The position numbers were made by a program, and so were the translations under genes. A model generated the notes under the pieces. That model saw only the letters and a program-made list of their open reading frames with translations. It was not told where the DNA came from and did not search any database. From NCBI GenBank assembly GCA_963922875.1, contig CAWUJH010000002.1, forward strand, positions 597,030-661,029: a DNA stretch of 64,000 nt, read 5' to 3'. The DNA is from Ketobacter sp963922875. Lineage in GTDB: Bacteria; Pseudomonadota; Gammaproteobacteria; Pseudomonadales; Ketobacteraceae. Positions 18,761 to 27,004 of this stretch are shown one piece after another. How positions within the stretch are numbered: the first letter of the stretch is position 1; every line of letters starts with the position of its first letter.

Positions 18761-19768
18761 TTAGTACTCAGAGTGAATGATTGCTGATAGCTTTGACGTT
18801 CCCAGTGAGCTTTTGGGAGGAATATCACATTGCACGGTAAAGATAGTCGTATTCGTCATTGAATTTAGGTTTCCTGTGCCTCTAAATTCTCCGACACCAT
18901 CATCGTCACTATCGGTCCATTCAAGTTCATATATTTCTGGGTTGCCATTACCATCACTTTGAAATAGTCGACATCTAGCCAGCGATATATTGTCGGTTTT
19001 AAGCGTTGCCTTAACTTTGATAAAGGGCGCAATATTCTCTGTAAGGTTGTCTCGCACCAATGGAAAGACCACCGGTAAAACTTGGTGCTCGGAGTAATTC
19101 GTCACATAATCACTACTACTCACGTAAGGATCTGCCGCGATTGTTTTACGTTCAAAACGAAGCGCACTGGCGGCAAATCTTGGAGCCGGTGGTACGCCAC
19201 TTGGATCAAAGCAAAACAAAGGGAACCAAGAATCATTGCAGCTAGGTGCTTCGTTTTCATATTCCACTTGGTAGCTATGAATTGTGGACATTTTACTACC
19301 ACTTTTGGGTGGCAAATTACAGGTTAACCATCCATAGACACCGTCTTCATCGGTGTTTTCTAAGATTAAAACATCAGAGCGAATCCCTGTTAGGCTGTTA
19401 GCGGTATAAACTTTACGTTGGCCATAATTGTCCACATAAAGATTACACCGGGTATTTCGACTACTATGTCCGTTTGTAAAGTTAACCGCGACATATTTAA
19501 TGTGGCGCATGTCTTCTTTCAACCCCTTTAAAGGGCAATTGATTGTTGTCGTGTAGGTCGCGCTTTGATTCGCGATACTACCATCTGCCAAATAGCGAGT
19601 ATTAAGCGCCGAGGTTTGATTCTGTTTACCCACAGCCAGACACTCAAGCCCGGAGAAAATAAACGCGTCATCAGCGCTGGAATGTGCACTCACACATAGT
19701 AAAAAAATACCCCCTGTGGCTGACACAGTTAACGAGGTAAATAATTTAGAGAATAATAATTTAAGCAT
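18761..19768 (-). CDS. Secreted protein with two repeats of an unrecognised domain
   Basis: A 335-residue exported protein (signal peptide to about residue 32). It appears to contain two copies of one domain. The first (about 36-180) starts with FSGLECLAVG and ends CNLPPKSGSKMSTIHSYQVE. The second (about 195-335) ends CDIPPKSSLGTSKLSAIIHSEY. The shared end signature is C-x-(L/I)-P-P-K-S-x-S-x-(I/L)-x-S. The 174-residue neighbour has a single copy with the end CWLPPSFSNTSFPKIESY. Paired cysteines suggest disulphide-stabilised beta domains. I do not recognise the family. It is 40 bases downstream of its paralogue and probably co-transcribed. Confidence 0.65.
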   Translation of the reverse strand: MLKLLFSKLFTSLTVSATGGIFLLCVSAHSSADDAFIFSGLECLAVGKQNQTSALNTRYLADGSIANQSATYTTTINCPLKGLKEDMRHIKYVAVNFTNGHSSRNTRCNLYVDNYGQRKVYTANSLTGIRSDVLILENTDEDGVYGWLTCNLPPKSGSKMSTIHSYQVEYENEAPSCNDSWFPLFCFDPSGVPPAPRFAASALRFERKTIAADPYVSSSDYVTNYSEHQVLPVVFPLVRDNLTENIAPFIKVKATLKTDNISLARCRLFQSDGNGNPEIYELEWTDSDDDGVGEFRGTGNLNSMTNTTIFTVQCDIPPKSSLGTSKLSAIIHSEY

Positions 19769-19808
19769 GGTATCACCTGTGTAATATGAAAAACTAAGTA
19801 CGCGTTAA

Positions 19809-20333
19809 TTAGTCAAACTCGACAACGCGATAAGATTCAATTTTTGGAAAAGACGTGTTGGAAAAGGAGGGCGGTAACCAACACGTTAAAACATAACTGC
19901 GAAAAACGCCGGCTTCTCTATTTAAATTCAGGGTTAAGACCCCGGAACGGTCACCATAATTAGTTCTTGCGGACGCACGTGCGACATAAGAGCCATCACG
20001 ATGGCGGATATCGACATTACAGCTTACAGTTTTAGCGTCATTATTGTTAAAGTAGCGAACTTGGACATTCTTGATACCAGAATCTGACGCCATATAATCG
20101 CGAATAATAGGGCAGGTCATAAATAAACTCTGGCTTGTGCTGGTGTTTTGTAGTTGAGTGGGGTCTCCGTTAGAAGCATCCACTAAACCGCCCTCGTAGG
20201 TTGTTTTACAATAACTACCTGGGTAGAGTTTTGCGTCATCTGCATGGGATAAGGTACTAGCAGATAACCCCACACTCAGTGTTAGATAAGCGAGCCAGAG
20301 CTTTGGCTGTTTTTTGTTCAGTTGAATATACAT
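19809..20333 (-). CDS. Secreted single-domain paralogue of the neighbouring protein
   Basis: A 174-residue exported protein (signal peptide with cleavage near STLSHA, about residue 31). It has one copy of the domain found twice in the next gene: an N-terminal Cys segment (YPGSYCKTTY), a middle CPI, and the end signature CWLPPS with a following KIESYRVVEFD. It is the first gene of the pair on the minus strand. Its function is unknown. It is either the ancestral unit or a partner of the two-domain protein. Confidence 0.65.
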   Translation of the reverse strand: MYIQLNKKQPKLWLAYLTLSVGLSASTLSHADDAKLYPGSYCKTTYEGGLVDASNGDPTQLQNTSTSQSLFMTCPIIRDYMASDSGIKNVQVRYFNNNDAKTVSCNVDIRHRDGSYVARASARTNYGDRSGVLTLNLNREAGVFRSYVLTCWLPPSFSNTSFPKIESYRVVEFD

Positions 20334-20561
20334 AATGTTCTTCCTGTCATCATTAGTGGAGAAAAAGAAGTTTACGGATTCAGATCTACGGGATCTTGAG
20401 GAAAGTATGAGGATTGGTTATGGGTTTTCTGAACTCAAACTGATGTGGTTGAACACTTTTGCTGCTCTAGTGTAATGGTAGATTGACCAATTGAAAGCCT
20501 TGGTTCAATAGGGTGAGTGCGGTTAGCTGGATCGGCACCCTCCACTTAACAATCAAACGTA

Positions 20562-20592
20562 TTGACATTACCACTATGGGAAAGTCTAAAAT
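20562..20592 (+). promoter_or_regulatory. MerR-type promoter of cueR
   Basis: TTGACA (20562-20567) and TAAAAT (20587-20592) are separated by 19 bases, the stretched spacing of MerR-family promoters. The spacer carries the dyad TTACC-ACTAT-GGGAA. The same core, TTGAC-x-TT-x-CCACT, recurs at the chaperone and Cu-ATPase promoters. This fits CueR activation of its own gene in response to Cu(I). Confidence 0.8.
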
Positions 20593-20623
20593 CGATCAAC
20601 TTTAATGAATTTTGGGGTGTCTT

Positions 20624-21076
20624 ATGCGTAAGGCCAATATATCCTCGCCAGAAATGGCAGAAGCTCGGCAACAAGGCTTCTTTAATATTAGCGAAGCGTC
20701 CAAATTATCGGGTGTCAGCTCCAAAATGATTCGTCACTATGAGCAAATTGGACTAATGCCTGAAGCCAACCGTACCTTTGCCAACTATCGTATTTTTAAC
20801 GAATCGGACATAAATACACTCCGCTTCATTAAACGCTCGCGGTCGCTTGGCTTTTCCATGAAAAAAATCGCTACTTTATTGGACTTGTACCACGACAAAA
20901 AACGTCCCAGTGCGGAAGTAAAACGATTAGCTAATGAACACATTAAGGAGCTGGAGGAATCGATAGCCGAAATGCAAGAGATGCACGCAGCGTTGAGCAA
21001 TTTAGCCAAAAACTGTCGTGGCGATGAACGGCCGGAATGTCCTATTCTCGAAGGGATTTCTTGTTCCCATCATTGA
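20624..21076 (+). CDS. cueR: Cu(I)-responsive MerR-family regulator CueR
   Basis: About 150 residues from the ATG at 20624 (a longer frame would need TTG at 20612). The N-terminal winged helix-turn-helix is canonical (FNISEASKLSGVSSKMIRHYEQIGLM), though preceded by about 17 extra residues compared with E. coli CueR. A long dimerisation helix follows. The metal loop C-RGDERPE-C has two cysteines seven residues apart, the CueR spacing for linear Cu(I) binding, and the tail ends CSHH. It is expected to act on the 19-bp-spacer promoters at 20562, 21475 and 21410. A terminator follows at once. Confidence 0.92.
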   Translation: MRKANISSPEMAEARQQGFFNISEASKLSGVSSKMIRHYEQIGLMPEANRTFANYRIFNESDINTLRFIKRSRSLGFSMKKIATLLDLYHDKKRPSAEVKRLANEHIKELEESIAEMQEMHAALSNLAKNCRGDERPECPILEGISCSHH

Positions 21077-21089
21077 TTTAAAATTAAAT

Positions 21090-21109
21090 AGGGTTGCCTG
21101 AGCAACCCT
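21090..21109. terminator. Bidirectional terminator between cueR and copZ
   Basis: AGGGTTGC (21090-21097), loop CTGA, GCAACCCT (21102-21109), then TTTATAT. It is a compact GC-rich stem with a U-run on the plus side. On the minus side it falls 11 bases after the chaperone stop and is preceded there by A/T-rich sequence, so it can serve both convergent genes. Confidence 0.8.
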
Positions 21110-21119
21110 TTATATCGAT

Positions 21120-21362
21120 CTATACGCTGCAATGGCCGCAGCAACTACTTTCGGCGTGAATCTTATTGCCAGCCTTGACGCTGTAACCCGTGTTTTCAAT
21201 CGCGGATTGCAGAGCTTGAAGATTCGTCGACGATTCAACTTCAACTGTTTTCTCGCGTATATCAAACCGAATTTTAGCATTGCTATCAAGCGCTTTGATT
21301 GCTTTGGTAATCACCTTTTCGCAATGATTACAGGTCATATCTGGAACATTAAACGTAAACAT
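21120..21362 (-). CDS. copZ: CopZ-like heavy-metal chaperone
   Basis: An 80-residue HMA-fold protein. The metal-binding motif MTCNHC sits at residues 9-14, and the fold pattern (FNVPDMTCNHCEKVITKAI, TVEVESSTN, IENTGYSVKAG) matches Atx1/CopZ chaperones. A C-terminal extension ESSCCGHCSV adds three more cysteines and a histidine, which could bind additional metal. It is divergent from the Cu(I) ATPase gene and has its own CueR-like promoter. It probably delivers Cu(I) to that pump. Confidence 0.88.
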   Translation of the reverse strand: MFTFNVPDMTCNHCEKVITKAIKALDSNAKIRFDIREKTVEVESSTNLQALQSAIENTGYSVKAGNKIHAESSCCGHCSV

Positions 21363-21409
21363 AAAGTTAACCTCTTTGAGTTTTAAGGAATCCCATAAGG
21401 GATGTTTTA

Positions 21410-21440
21410 AGTTTCAGGCTTACAACAGTGGCAAAGTCAA
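21410..21440 (-). promoter_or_regulatory. MerR-type promoter of the CopZ-like gene
   Basis: Read on the minus strand: TTGACT (21440-21435), a 19-base spacer beginning TTGCCACTGTTG, then GAAACT (21415-21410). Spacing and the core TTGAC-x-TT-x-CCACT match the cueR and copA promoters. The right half of the dyad is weaker, which suggests a weaker CueR response. Confidence 0.65.
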
Positions 21441-21474
21441 TATTATTATTTTTAGTTGGCCTGTTTTCGTTTGC

Positions 21475-21505
21475 TTGACCTTCCCACTATGGCAAAGATT
21501 AAGCT
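21475..21505 (+). promoter_or_regulatory. MerR-type promoter of the Cu(I) ATPase gene
   Basis: TTGACC (21475-21480) and TAAGCT (21500-21505) with a 19-base spacer. The start, TTGACCTTCC, is identical to the E. coli copA CueR promoter as I recall it. The dyad within the spacer is CTTCCCACTATGGCAAAG. The ATG follows 27 bases after the -10 element, with AAGGAGG as ribosome-binding site. Confidence 0.82.
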
Positions 21506-21531
21506 GCAAGAAATCCTAAGGAGGACTTGTA

Positions 21532-23715
21532 ATGAATATCCCAACCAACCATCAAACTTTTGAATTTAAAATCGAAGGGATGTCGTGTGCATCCTGTGTT
21601 TCACGTATCGAGAAAGCGCTACTGGCAACCGTTGGTGTGAGTAGTGCTAGCGTGAATTTTGCGACGGAAACTGGCAAAGTTGAGACCGATGCTGGCACTT
21701 CTCAAGACGCCATTTTTGCAGTGGTCAGAAATGCTGGATATCAAGCAATCACTATGGCAGTGGGGGCGCCAGTCAAGCCCGCAAACCAAGGTGGGCTATC
21801 ATTTTTATTATCCTGGTTATTGACCATGCCGCTGATGCTGCCAATGGTGGGAGCATGGTTTGGTTATGACTGGATAGTTCCAATTGGACTGCAATTGATC
21901 CTGGCTTCCATTGTGCAGTTTTATTTTGGTTTCCGCTTCTATCGCGGTGCCTATGCAGCATTAAAAGCACGCAGTGGCAATATGGAAAGTCTGGTCGCTC
22001 TTGGTACATCTGCAGCCTATGGCTTGTCTATTTACAACATCCTTATCGGTCATGGAGAGCATTTGTACTTTGAGTCCTCTGCGGTCATCATCACGCTTGT
22101 TATTCTTGGTAAGTGGATGGAAGCCAGAGCCAAATATCAAACCACCAATGCCATTCGCGCTCTTCAAGATCTTCGGCCCGAAAACGCCACTTTACTGGTA
22201 AATGGCATTGAGAAAATCGTTCCCGCAGACACATTACAAATTGGTCAAATTATATTAATTAAAGCAGGGGAGAGGGTGGCTGCTGATGGTATTATTATCT
22301 CTGGCAACGGCTCTATTAATGAAGCGTTGATTACCGGTGAAAGTCTACCCGTTGACAAGCAGGTTGGTGATAAGGTAATCGGTGGCTCTATTAACATTGA
22401 TGGTTTGCTCACTGTACAAGTTACTTCCAGCAATTCAGAAGGTATCCTAGCAAATATCATTCATTTAGTTGAATCTGCTCAGGCAAAGAAATCACCTTTG
22501 CAAAAATTGGCTGATCGTATCAGCGCTGTCTTTGTACCTGTCGTTTTAGTAATTGCGCTGATTACGCTTTTAACCTGGGGCTTTTTAACCGGCGATTGGA
22601 CTCAAGCGATAATCAGTGCCGTAGCGGTGTTGGTCATAGCATGTCCTTGTGCATTGGGTCTAGCAACCCCAACAGCGATAATGGTGGGGACAGGATTGGC
22701 TGCTAAAAGAGGTATTCTTATTAAAGATTCTGAAATTTTGGAATCGACAGAACATGTTGATGTGGTGGCTTTTGATAAGACCGGTACGTTAACGGAGGGT
22801 AAACCCAGAGTCGAACAAATCAATATATTTGTCGGGGAAGAAGAACATATTATGGGTTGTTTAAAAGGCCTGCAGCAGGGCAGCGAACACCCGCTTGCAA
22901 AAGCGCTGATCGATCATGTAACGAAAGAATCCCTTAGCGCCGAGCGCTTCGAACTGATTCATACCTTGCCGGGACTTGGAATGCGTGGTCAGACCAAAGA
23001 GGGGAATTACTGGTTTGGTAACAAACGTTTAATGTTAAGCATTGGAGTTGAGTCCTCCTTGATCGAAGAATATCGCGAAAAATTTGCAATAAAGGGCAAT
23101 ACGCTTTCTTGGGTCTCTCGGCAAACAAAATCTAATACGGTTGAGCTCTGTGGTCTAGTGCAATTTCAGGATACGCTTAAACCCAGTGCGATTACAGCCG
23201 TCAGTCAATTACACGAATTAGACATACAAACCTGTTTGCTCACTGGCGATACGCAAGACAGTGCAGATATTATTGCAACCAAATTGGGTATTGACTTTGT
23301 TAGGGCGGAAGTGATGCCAGAACACAAGGCCGACGTGGTGAATCAATTCCAGTTGGAAGGTAAAAAAGTGGCAATGGTGGGAGATGGTATTAACGACACT
23401 CCTGCATTGGCAATGGCCAACGTGGGAATTGCGATGGGAGCAGGCACGGATGTTGCGATGCAGACTGCGGGTATTACTCTAATGCAAAGTGATCCATTAA
23501 AGGTTGTTGAAGCCATTGCTATCGCCAAAATGACGCAGCGTAAAATTCGTCAAAATCTTTTTTGGGCCTTTATCTACAACATTGTAGGGATACCGCTAGC
23601 AGCACTCGGTTTGCTTAATCCTATGGTCGCCGGAGCCATTATGGCTCTGAGCAGTGTCAGCGTTGTGTTGAACGCCCTATCGTTGGGCTTTATTAAAACA
23701 TCATCAAAAAACTAA
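21532..23715 (+). CDS. copA: Cu(I)-exporting P1B-type ATPase
   Basis: A 727-residue heavy-metal ATPase. One N-terminal HMA domain carries MSCASC (C19, C22). Eight membrane spans follow. The transmembrane Cys-Pro-Cys is at C371-P-C373 (CPCALGLATPTA), and the phosphorylation site is D415 in FDKTGTLTEG. The SEHPLAKAL motif (nucleotide domain) and GDGINDTPALAMANVGIAMG are present, and the last two helices hold the group 1B-1 residues (YN in M7 and MxxSS in M8: ALSSVSVVLNALSL). These motifs define Cu(I)/Ag(I) export. The gene has the same symbol as the oxidase at 3361, by convention in different systems. It is controlled by the adjacent CueR-type promoter and ends at a strong terminator. Confidence 0.95.
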   Translation: MNIPTNHQTFEFKIEGMSCASCVSRIEKALLATVGVSSASVNFATETGKVETDAGTSQDAIFAVVRNAGYQAITMAVGAPVKPANQGGLSFLLSWLLTMPLMLPMVGAWFGYDWIVPIGLQLILASIVQFYFGFRFYRGAYAALKARSGNMESLVALGTSAAYGLSIYNILIGHGEHLYFESSAVIITLVILGKWMEARAKYQTTNAIRALQDLRPENATLLVNGIEKIVPADTLQIGQIILIKAGERVAADGIIISGNGSINEALITGESLPVDKQVGDKVIGGSINIDGLLTVQVTSSNSEGILANIIHLVESAQAKKSPLQKLADRISAVFVPVVLVIALITLLTWGFLTGDWTQAIISAVAVLVIACPCALGLATPTAIMVGTGLAAKRGILIKDSEILESTEHVDVVAFDKTGTLTEGKPRVEQINIFVGEEEHIMGCLKGLQQGSEHPLAKALIDHVTKESLSAERFELIHTLPGLGMRGQTKEGNYWFGNKRLMLSIGVESSLIEEYREKFAIKGNTLSWVSRQTKSNTVELCGLVQFQDTLKPSAITAVSQLHELDIQTCLLTGDTQDSADIIATKLGIDFVRAEVMPEHKADVVNQFQLEGKKVAMVGDGINDTPALAMANVGIAMGAGTDVAMQTAGITLMQSDPLKVVEAIAIAKMTQRKIRQNLFWAFIYNIVGIPLAALGLLNPMVAGAIMALSSVSVVLNALSLGFIKTSSKN

Positions 23716-23719
23716 CAAG

Positions 23720-23748
23720 ATTGAGCATTACATTGAGTAATGCTCAAT
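23720..23748 (+). terminator. Terminator after the Cu(I) ATPase gene
   Basis: ATTGAGCATTAC (23720-23731) pairs perfectly with 23737-23748 around the loop ATTGA. The sequence after it is AAATACTTTATT. It lies five bases after the stop codon of the ATPase gene. Confidence 0.7.
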
Positions 23749-23868
23749 AAATACTTTATTCGAAATTGCTAATTTAACTACCAGCCTTGGGTGTAATGAC
23801 GGTGTGAATTTAGACTTTTCACCTTCAAGATTGTTACTCACGATACGTTCTCAACAGGCAATTGCTGA

Positions 23869-24192
23869 TTACAGAGCGTTATCGATAAACCTGCTGGTTT
23901 GGTTCAATGAAGCGAAGCCCGTGTGCCGGGCCACAGGCTCTCCGTTGACAAATAAAATCAGCGAAGGAATGCCGCGGATATTAAACTGAGCAGCGGTTTT
24001 GGGATTCGCATCAACATCGAGTTTGGTGACAACCACTTTTCCATTAAAGTCTTCAGCCAACTGTTCCAGAACAGGTGCCATGGCCTTACAGGGGCCACAC
24101 CATTCTGCCCAGAAATCAACTAATACTGGTTTGGGGGCGTTACCGATAAATGACCTGAAGTCCTTGTCGTTTAAGTGTTGAATGGATGACAT
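23869..24192 (-). CDS. Thioredoxin
   Basis: A 107-residue thioredoxin from the ATG at 24192, preferred over the frame start at 24246 because AGGAGG lies just upstream. The active site WCGPC (C32, C35) sits in the normal context VDFWAEWCGPCKAM. The cis-proline motif is present (RGIPSLILF, with IPS in place of the usual TPT/IPT). Length matches TrxA-like proteins. It is a disulphide reductase in the cytoplasm. It is divergent from a LysR gene and next to copper genes, which may reflect redox coupling but is not proof of it. Confidence 0.92.
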   Translation of the reverse strand: MSSIQHLNDKDFRSFIGNAPKPVLVDFWAEWCGPCKAMAPVLEQLAEDFNGKVVVTKLDVDANPKTAAQFNIRGIPSLILFVNGEPVARHTGFASLNQTSRFIDNAL

Positions 24193-24323
24193 AACGAATT
24201 TCCTCCTAGTGAGTATGATGTCTAGGACACTATGCGCGCGTACCATATATAGAAATAATTGACAATTTATATACTAATCATCATTCTGGGTGATGTATGA
24301 CTTAGGGGGAGACCGCCCACACC

Positions 24324-25286
24324 ATGAAATCTCAGGAACTCACACTGCTGTATGTGTTCGACGCCATTATGACAGAGGGCTCGGTGACACTGGCGGCAGA
24401 CAGGTTAGCCATGACCCAGCCGGCTGTCTCCAACGCCGTCGCCCGTATGCGTGATGTGTGGCAGGATCCCTTGTTTGTTAAGAAAGGAAGGCAGATCGAA
24501 CCCACTGCATTTGCCCGCAGCCTTTGGGATCAGGTGCGAGACCCCATGCACTTTTTGTCTGCCGCAGTCGAATCCAGTGTGTTTAATCCAGCTGAATCGA
24601 GGCGCAAATTTCGTGTTGCGATAGCGGATATGTGGGTGGATATGTTCTGGTTACCGCTCATGGAAAAAGTGTGTGAGCAGGCGCCCAATGTGGACTTGTA
24701 CGCCGTGCCCTATACCATCAGCGGGGTGGTGGATCAGTTACGCGAGGCAAATGTTGACCTGGTGCTGGGACCGCTTAACCAGCACGACCGCAGTCTGCGA
24801 TCCCATTATTTAATGTCCAGTGTGTTCAAGCTGGTTATGCGCAAGACCCACCCGCTGGCGAGTAAGCCGATATCCATGGAGGACTATCTGGCCGCGCGAC
24901 ATATGTTGGTGTCCCAGTCTGGCGATGCGCACGGCTTTGTCGATTCCGCGCTGCAGCGCGATGGGTTGCGCCGCCGCGTGGCGTTAACGGTCAACCATTT
25001 TTCCGCCGTGCCTAAATTGCTCACGCACAGCGATTTGATGGCTGTGGTGCCAGAGGTTGTTGCCGGCGGCTCGCAGTATCGATCCGAATTGTGGGTGACT
25101 GATCCTCCCGTCGCCCTCGATCCTGTGCCTGTTTACCTCATTTGGCACACCCGGCTGGATCGGGATCCAGGGCTGGTGTGGATGCGAAACCTACTGGAAG
25201 AAACAATAAAATCTCAATGGAGCAAATGTACCCAATGTGTTCAGGGAAAGCTGCCCGAGGGTGAGGATCTAGCGACGCTGATTTGA
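24324..25286 (+). CDS. LysR-family transcriptional regulator
   Basis: A 320-residue regulator. The N-terminal winged helix-turn-helix spans about residues 5-65 (LTLLYVFDAIMTEGSVTLAADRL, then MTQPAVSNAVARMRDVW). The substrate-binding domain of the periplasmic-binding-protein type covers about 92-300. The helix-turn-helix is the NodD/LeuO-like variant, with TQPAVSNAVARMR. Effector and targets are unknown. Candidates are the divergent thioredoxin gene or the downstream LpxR-like gene. Confidence 0.9.
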   Translation: MKSQELTLLYVFDAIMTEGSVTLAADRLAMTQPAVSNAVARMRDVWQDPLFVKKGRQIEPTAFARSLWDQVRDPMHFLSAAVESSVFNPAESRRKFRVAIADMWVDMFWLPLMEKVCEQAPNVDLYAVPYTISGVVDQLREANVDLVLGPLNQHDRSLRSHYLMSSVFKLVMRKTHPLASKPISMEDYLAARHMLVSQSGDAHGFVDSALQRDGLRRRVALTVNHFSAVPKLLTHSDLMAVVPEVVAGGSQYRSELWVTDPPVALDPVPVYLIWHTRLDRDPGLVWMRNLLEETIKSQWSKCTQCVQGKLPEGEDLATLI

Positions 25287-25398
25287 GCTGTCTTCTTTTA
25301 ATATGGAATGGCTAAAGCGGAAATATCGAAGGTGTCTACGAACACCTAATGGCAGAGTAGGGCATAAGGCTGCAGCCGAATTAAATCCATGTAAACGG

Positions 25399-26433
25399 CT
25401 ACAGCGCCTGACTGATAACCAGTCCACCCCACACCATGGTTCGATCACCTTCACCACTCTTTATCTCCGATGTCTGCGCACGCAATACATAACTTAATTT
25501 AAAATTGTTGGCGAAGCCGAGGGTATAACCCGCCCAGGCTTCCGCCAGCAGGTCATTCACCTCATCGCCACTTAGACGGTGATCGCTGTGGCGAAATTGT
25601 CCCTGCAAGAAAGCGTTATAAGCCCGCACCTTTAAGGCGACGCCACCCCAGAAATAGTGCTCCCGTCCTTTATTGGGCGTTGATACTAAGTCATTAACGC
25701 GTTCTCCATAGGTGATCAGTTCCGGATTAAAGCGGTGACTGGGAGATGAGATCAAGCCATTGCGCGTTGATAGCGCGATACCTGCCTCAGTCAGGTAACC
25801 GACTGACCCAAAGTAGGTGGTTTTCAATTGCATATTGGCGGTTTTGGCACTTAAGTCTTGGTGATAAGCGAGCTGATAGCGAAAGGTTGGCTCCCCACCA
25901 TTTGATATCTGGTGATCCCAGCCATGGGCTTGTTCACTTCCAACGACCGAGTGCACAGTATTCTGGGCGGATTCCATCAGATTCAACCCTAAAAAGCCCA
26001 GCGTCAGGGATGACGACCATGCATCACGACTGCCATTCATGTGATAGATGCGACTGTTGGTGACATACACAAGGCTGGCGTAGGGGCGGTCATCTTCGAT
26101 TACATCCCGTGCTTCTATTTCTTCAGGTGTAAAACCGTAGGTGCCCCATTCAATTGAAGGAGTAACGTCATCGGCAGAAAACTGGCTTGCCGGTACGAAT
26201 GAGAATTTGTCCAGGTAATTCAATGTGTTATCGAGACCGCGCCAATATTTCAATCCTTCACGTCCAGTGTAGGTAACTGCCAGGCCGGCGGTGAAATCTC
26301 GGTCACTACGAACAGGCGAAAAAAGATCGTTGTCCATAGAAACGGCCCAGGCGGATTGCTGCGATTCAGCTTGGGCTGGTAAGGAAATCCCAATGGCTGA
26401 AGCCAGTAATACTGTATGAACAAAACGATGCAT
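25399..26433 (-). CDS. LpxR-like outer-membrane protein (DUF2219)
   Basis: A 344-residue exported protein (signal peptide to about residue 22). The mature start WAVSMDNDLFSPVRSDRDFTAG matches the LpxR/DUF2219 family, whose members are 12-strand outer-membrane barrels that remove the 3'-acyloxyacyl group of lipid A. Conserved family elements include the N-D at the mature start (DNDLF), DRPYASLVY in the second region, and GWDHQISNGGEP. Catalytic-residue identity cannot be confirmed without alignment. It is encoded alone, convergent with the LysR gene, with a C-terminal LVISQAL. Confidence 0.78.
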   Translation of the reverse strand: MHRFVHTVLLASAIGISLPAQAESQQSAWAVSMDNDLFSPVRSDRDFTAGLAVTYTGREGLKYWRGLDNTLNYLDKFSFVPASQFSADDVTPSIEWGTYGFTPEEIEARDVIEDDRPYASLVYVTNSRIYHMNGSRDAWSSSLTLGFLGLNLMESAQNTVHSVVGSEQAHGWDHQISNGGEPTFRYQLAYHQDLSAKTANMQLKTTYFGSVGYLTEAGIALSTRNGLISSPSHRFNPELITYGERVNDLVSTPNKGREHYFWGGVALKVRAYNAFLQGQFRHSDHRLSGDEVNDLLAEAWAGYTLGFANNFKLSYVLRAQTSEIKSGEGDRTMVWGGLVISQAL

Positions 26434-27004
26434 GACGGCATCTCCAATATAAGGAATACAAGGAGGTACCGTTGGCTTTCAGTGGTAAGGGCACCTCGTT
26501 GATGTCCATAATGGAGATAACCAATGCAGTAAAAAAATCATGTATTGATATTTAACACATCATTAAAAATGATGTATTTGGCTAAGTGGAGGCTTTAGAG
26601 CTATTGGCGGTCATATCGGTCAGCGATTTTCCGCCAGATGCTTCACACCGTAAATGGCTGCCAATACTGCTAGGCCTATCCACTCTTTTTTTCCTGCTTT
26701 GTGTTTTTGTTCCGGTGTTTTTGAATCCATCGACTTCACCGAAAATTACTCCTGTGTTTTCTATGCTGAGAGCTGGGATCTCTTTAACGGAGTCGAAATT
26801 CGAGTAAATATTTCGACAAAAAGTCTGAAAGATATATCGTAATATCATATTGCTACATATTCGTTAGTTGCTTGTTGGTTCTCCATCTATTAGCATTATG
26901 TCCCTTTAATTCAATTCATCTAATGGTCATGAAATTCATGCTCAACTGATACAGCTAGACAGTTGGCACGAGAAGTACTTTTATAGTCTGTTTACGGTCG
27001 TTTT
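26434..27004. other. Gap with a weak small open frame
   Basis: A 571-base gap. A perfect short hairpin ACATCATT-AAAA-ATGATGT-like element is at about 26558-26576. A 73-codon frame from GTG at 26586 to 26807 would encode one membrane span, but start and family are unsupported, so I do not call it. The final 60 bases hold the A/T-rich promoter region of the efflux genes. Confidence 0.4.

Noticed and set aside
20459..20521. tRNA-like stretch (TAGTGTAATGGTAGA and GGTTCAAT resemble D and T arms)
   Set aside because: No seven-base acceptor stem and no proper cloverleaf; the segment folds instead as one hairpin with a bulge (TTGACCAA against TTGGTTCAA).
26586..26807. 73-codon frame with one membrane span
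   Set aside because: GTG start without a ribosome-binding site, no recognisable family, overlapping open frame on the other strand.
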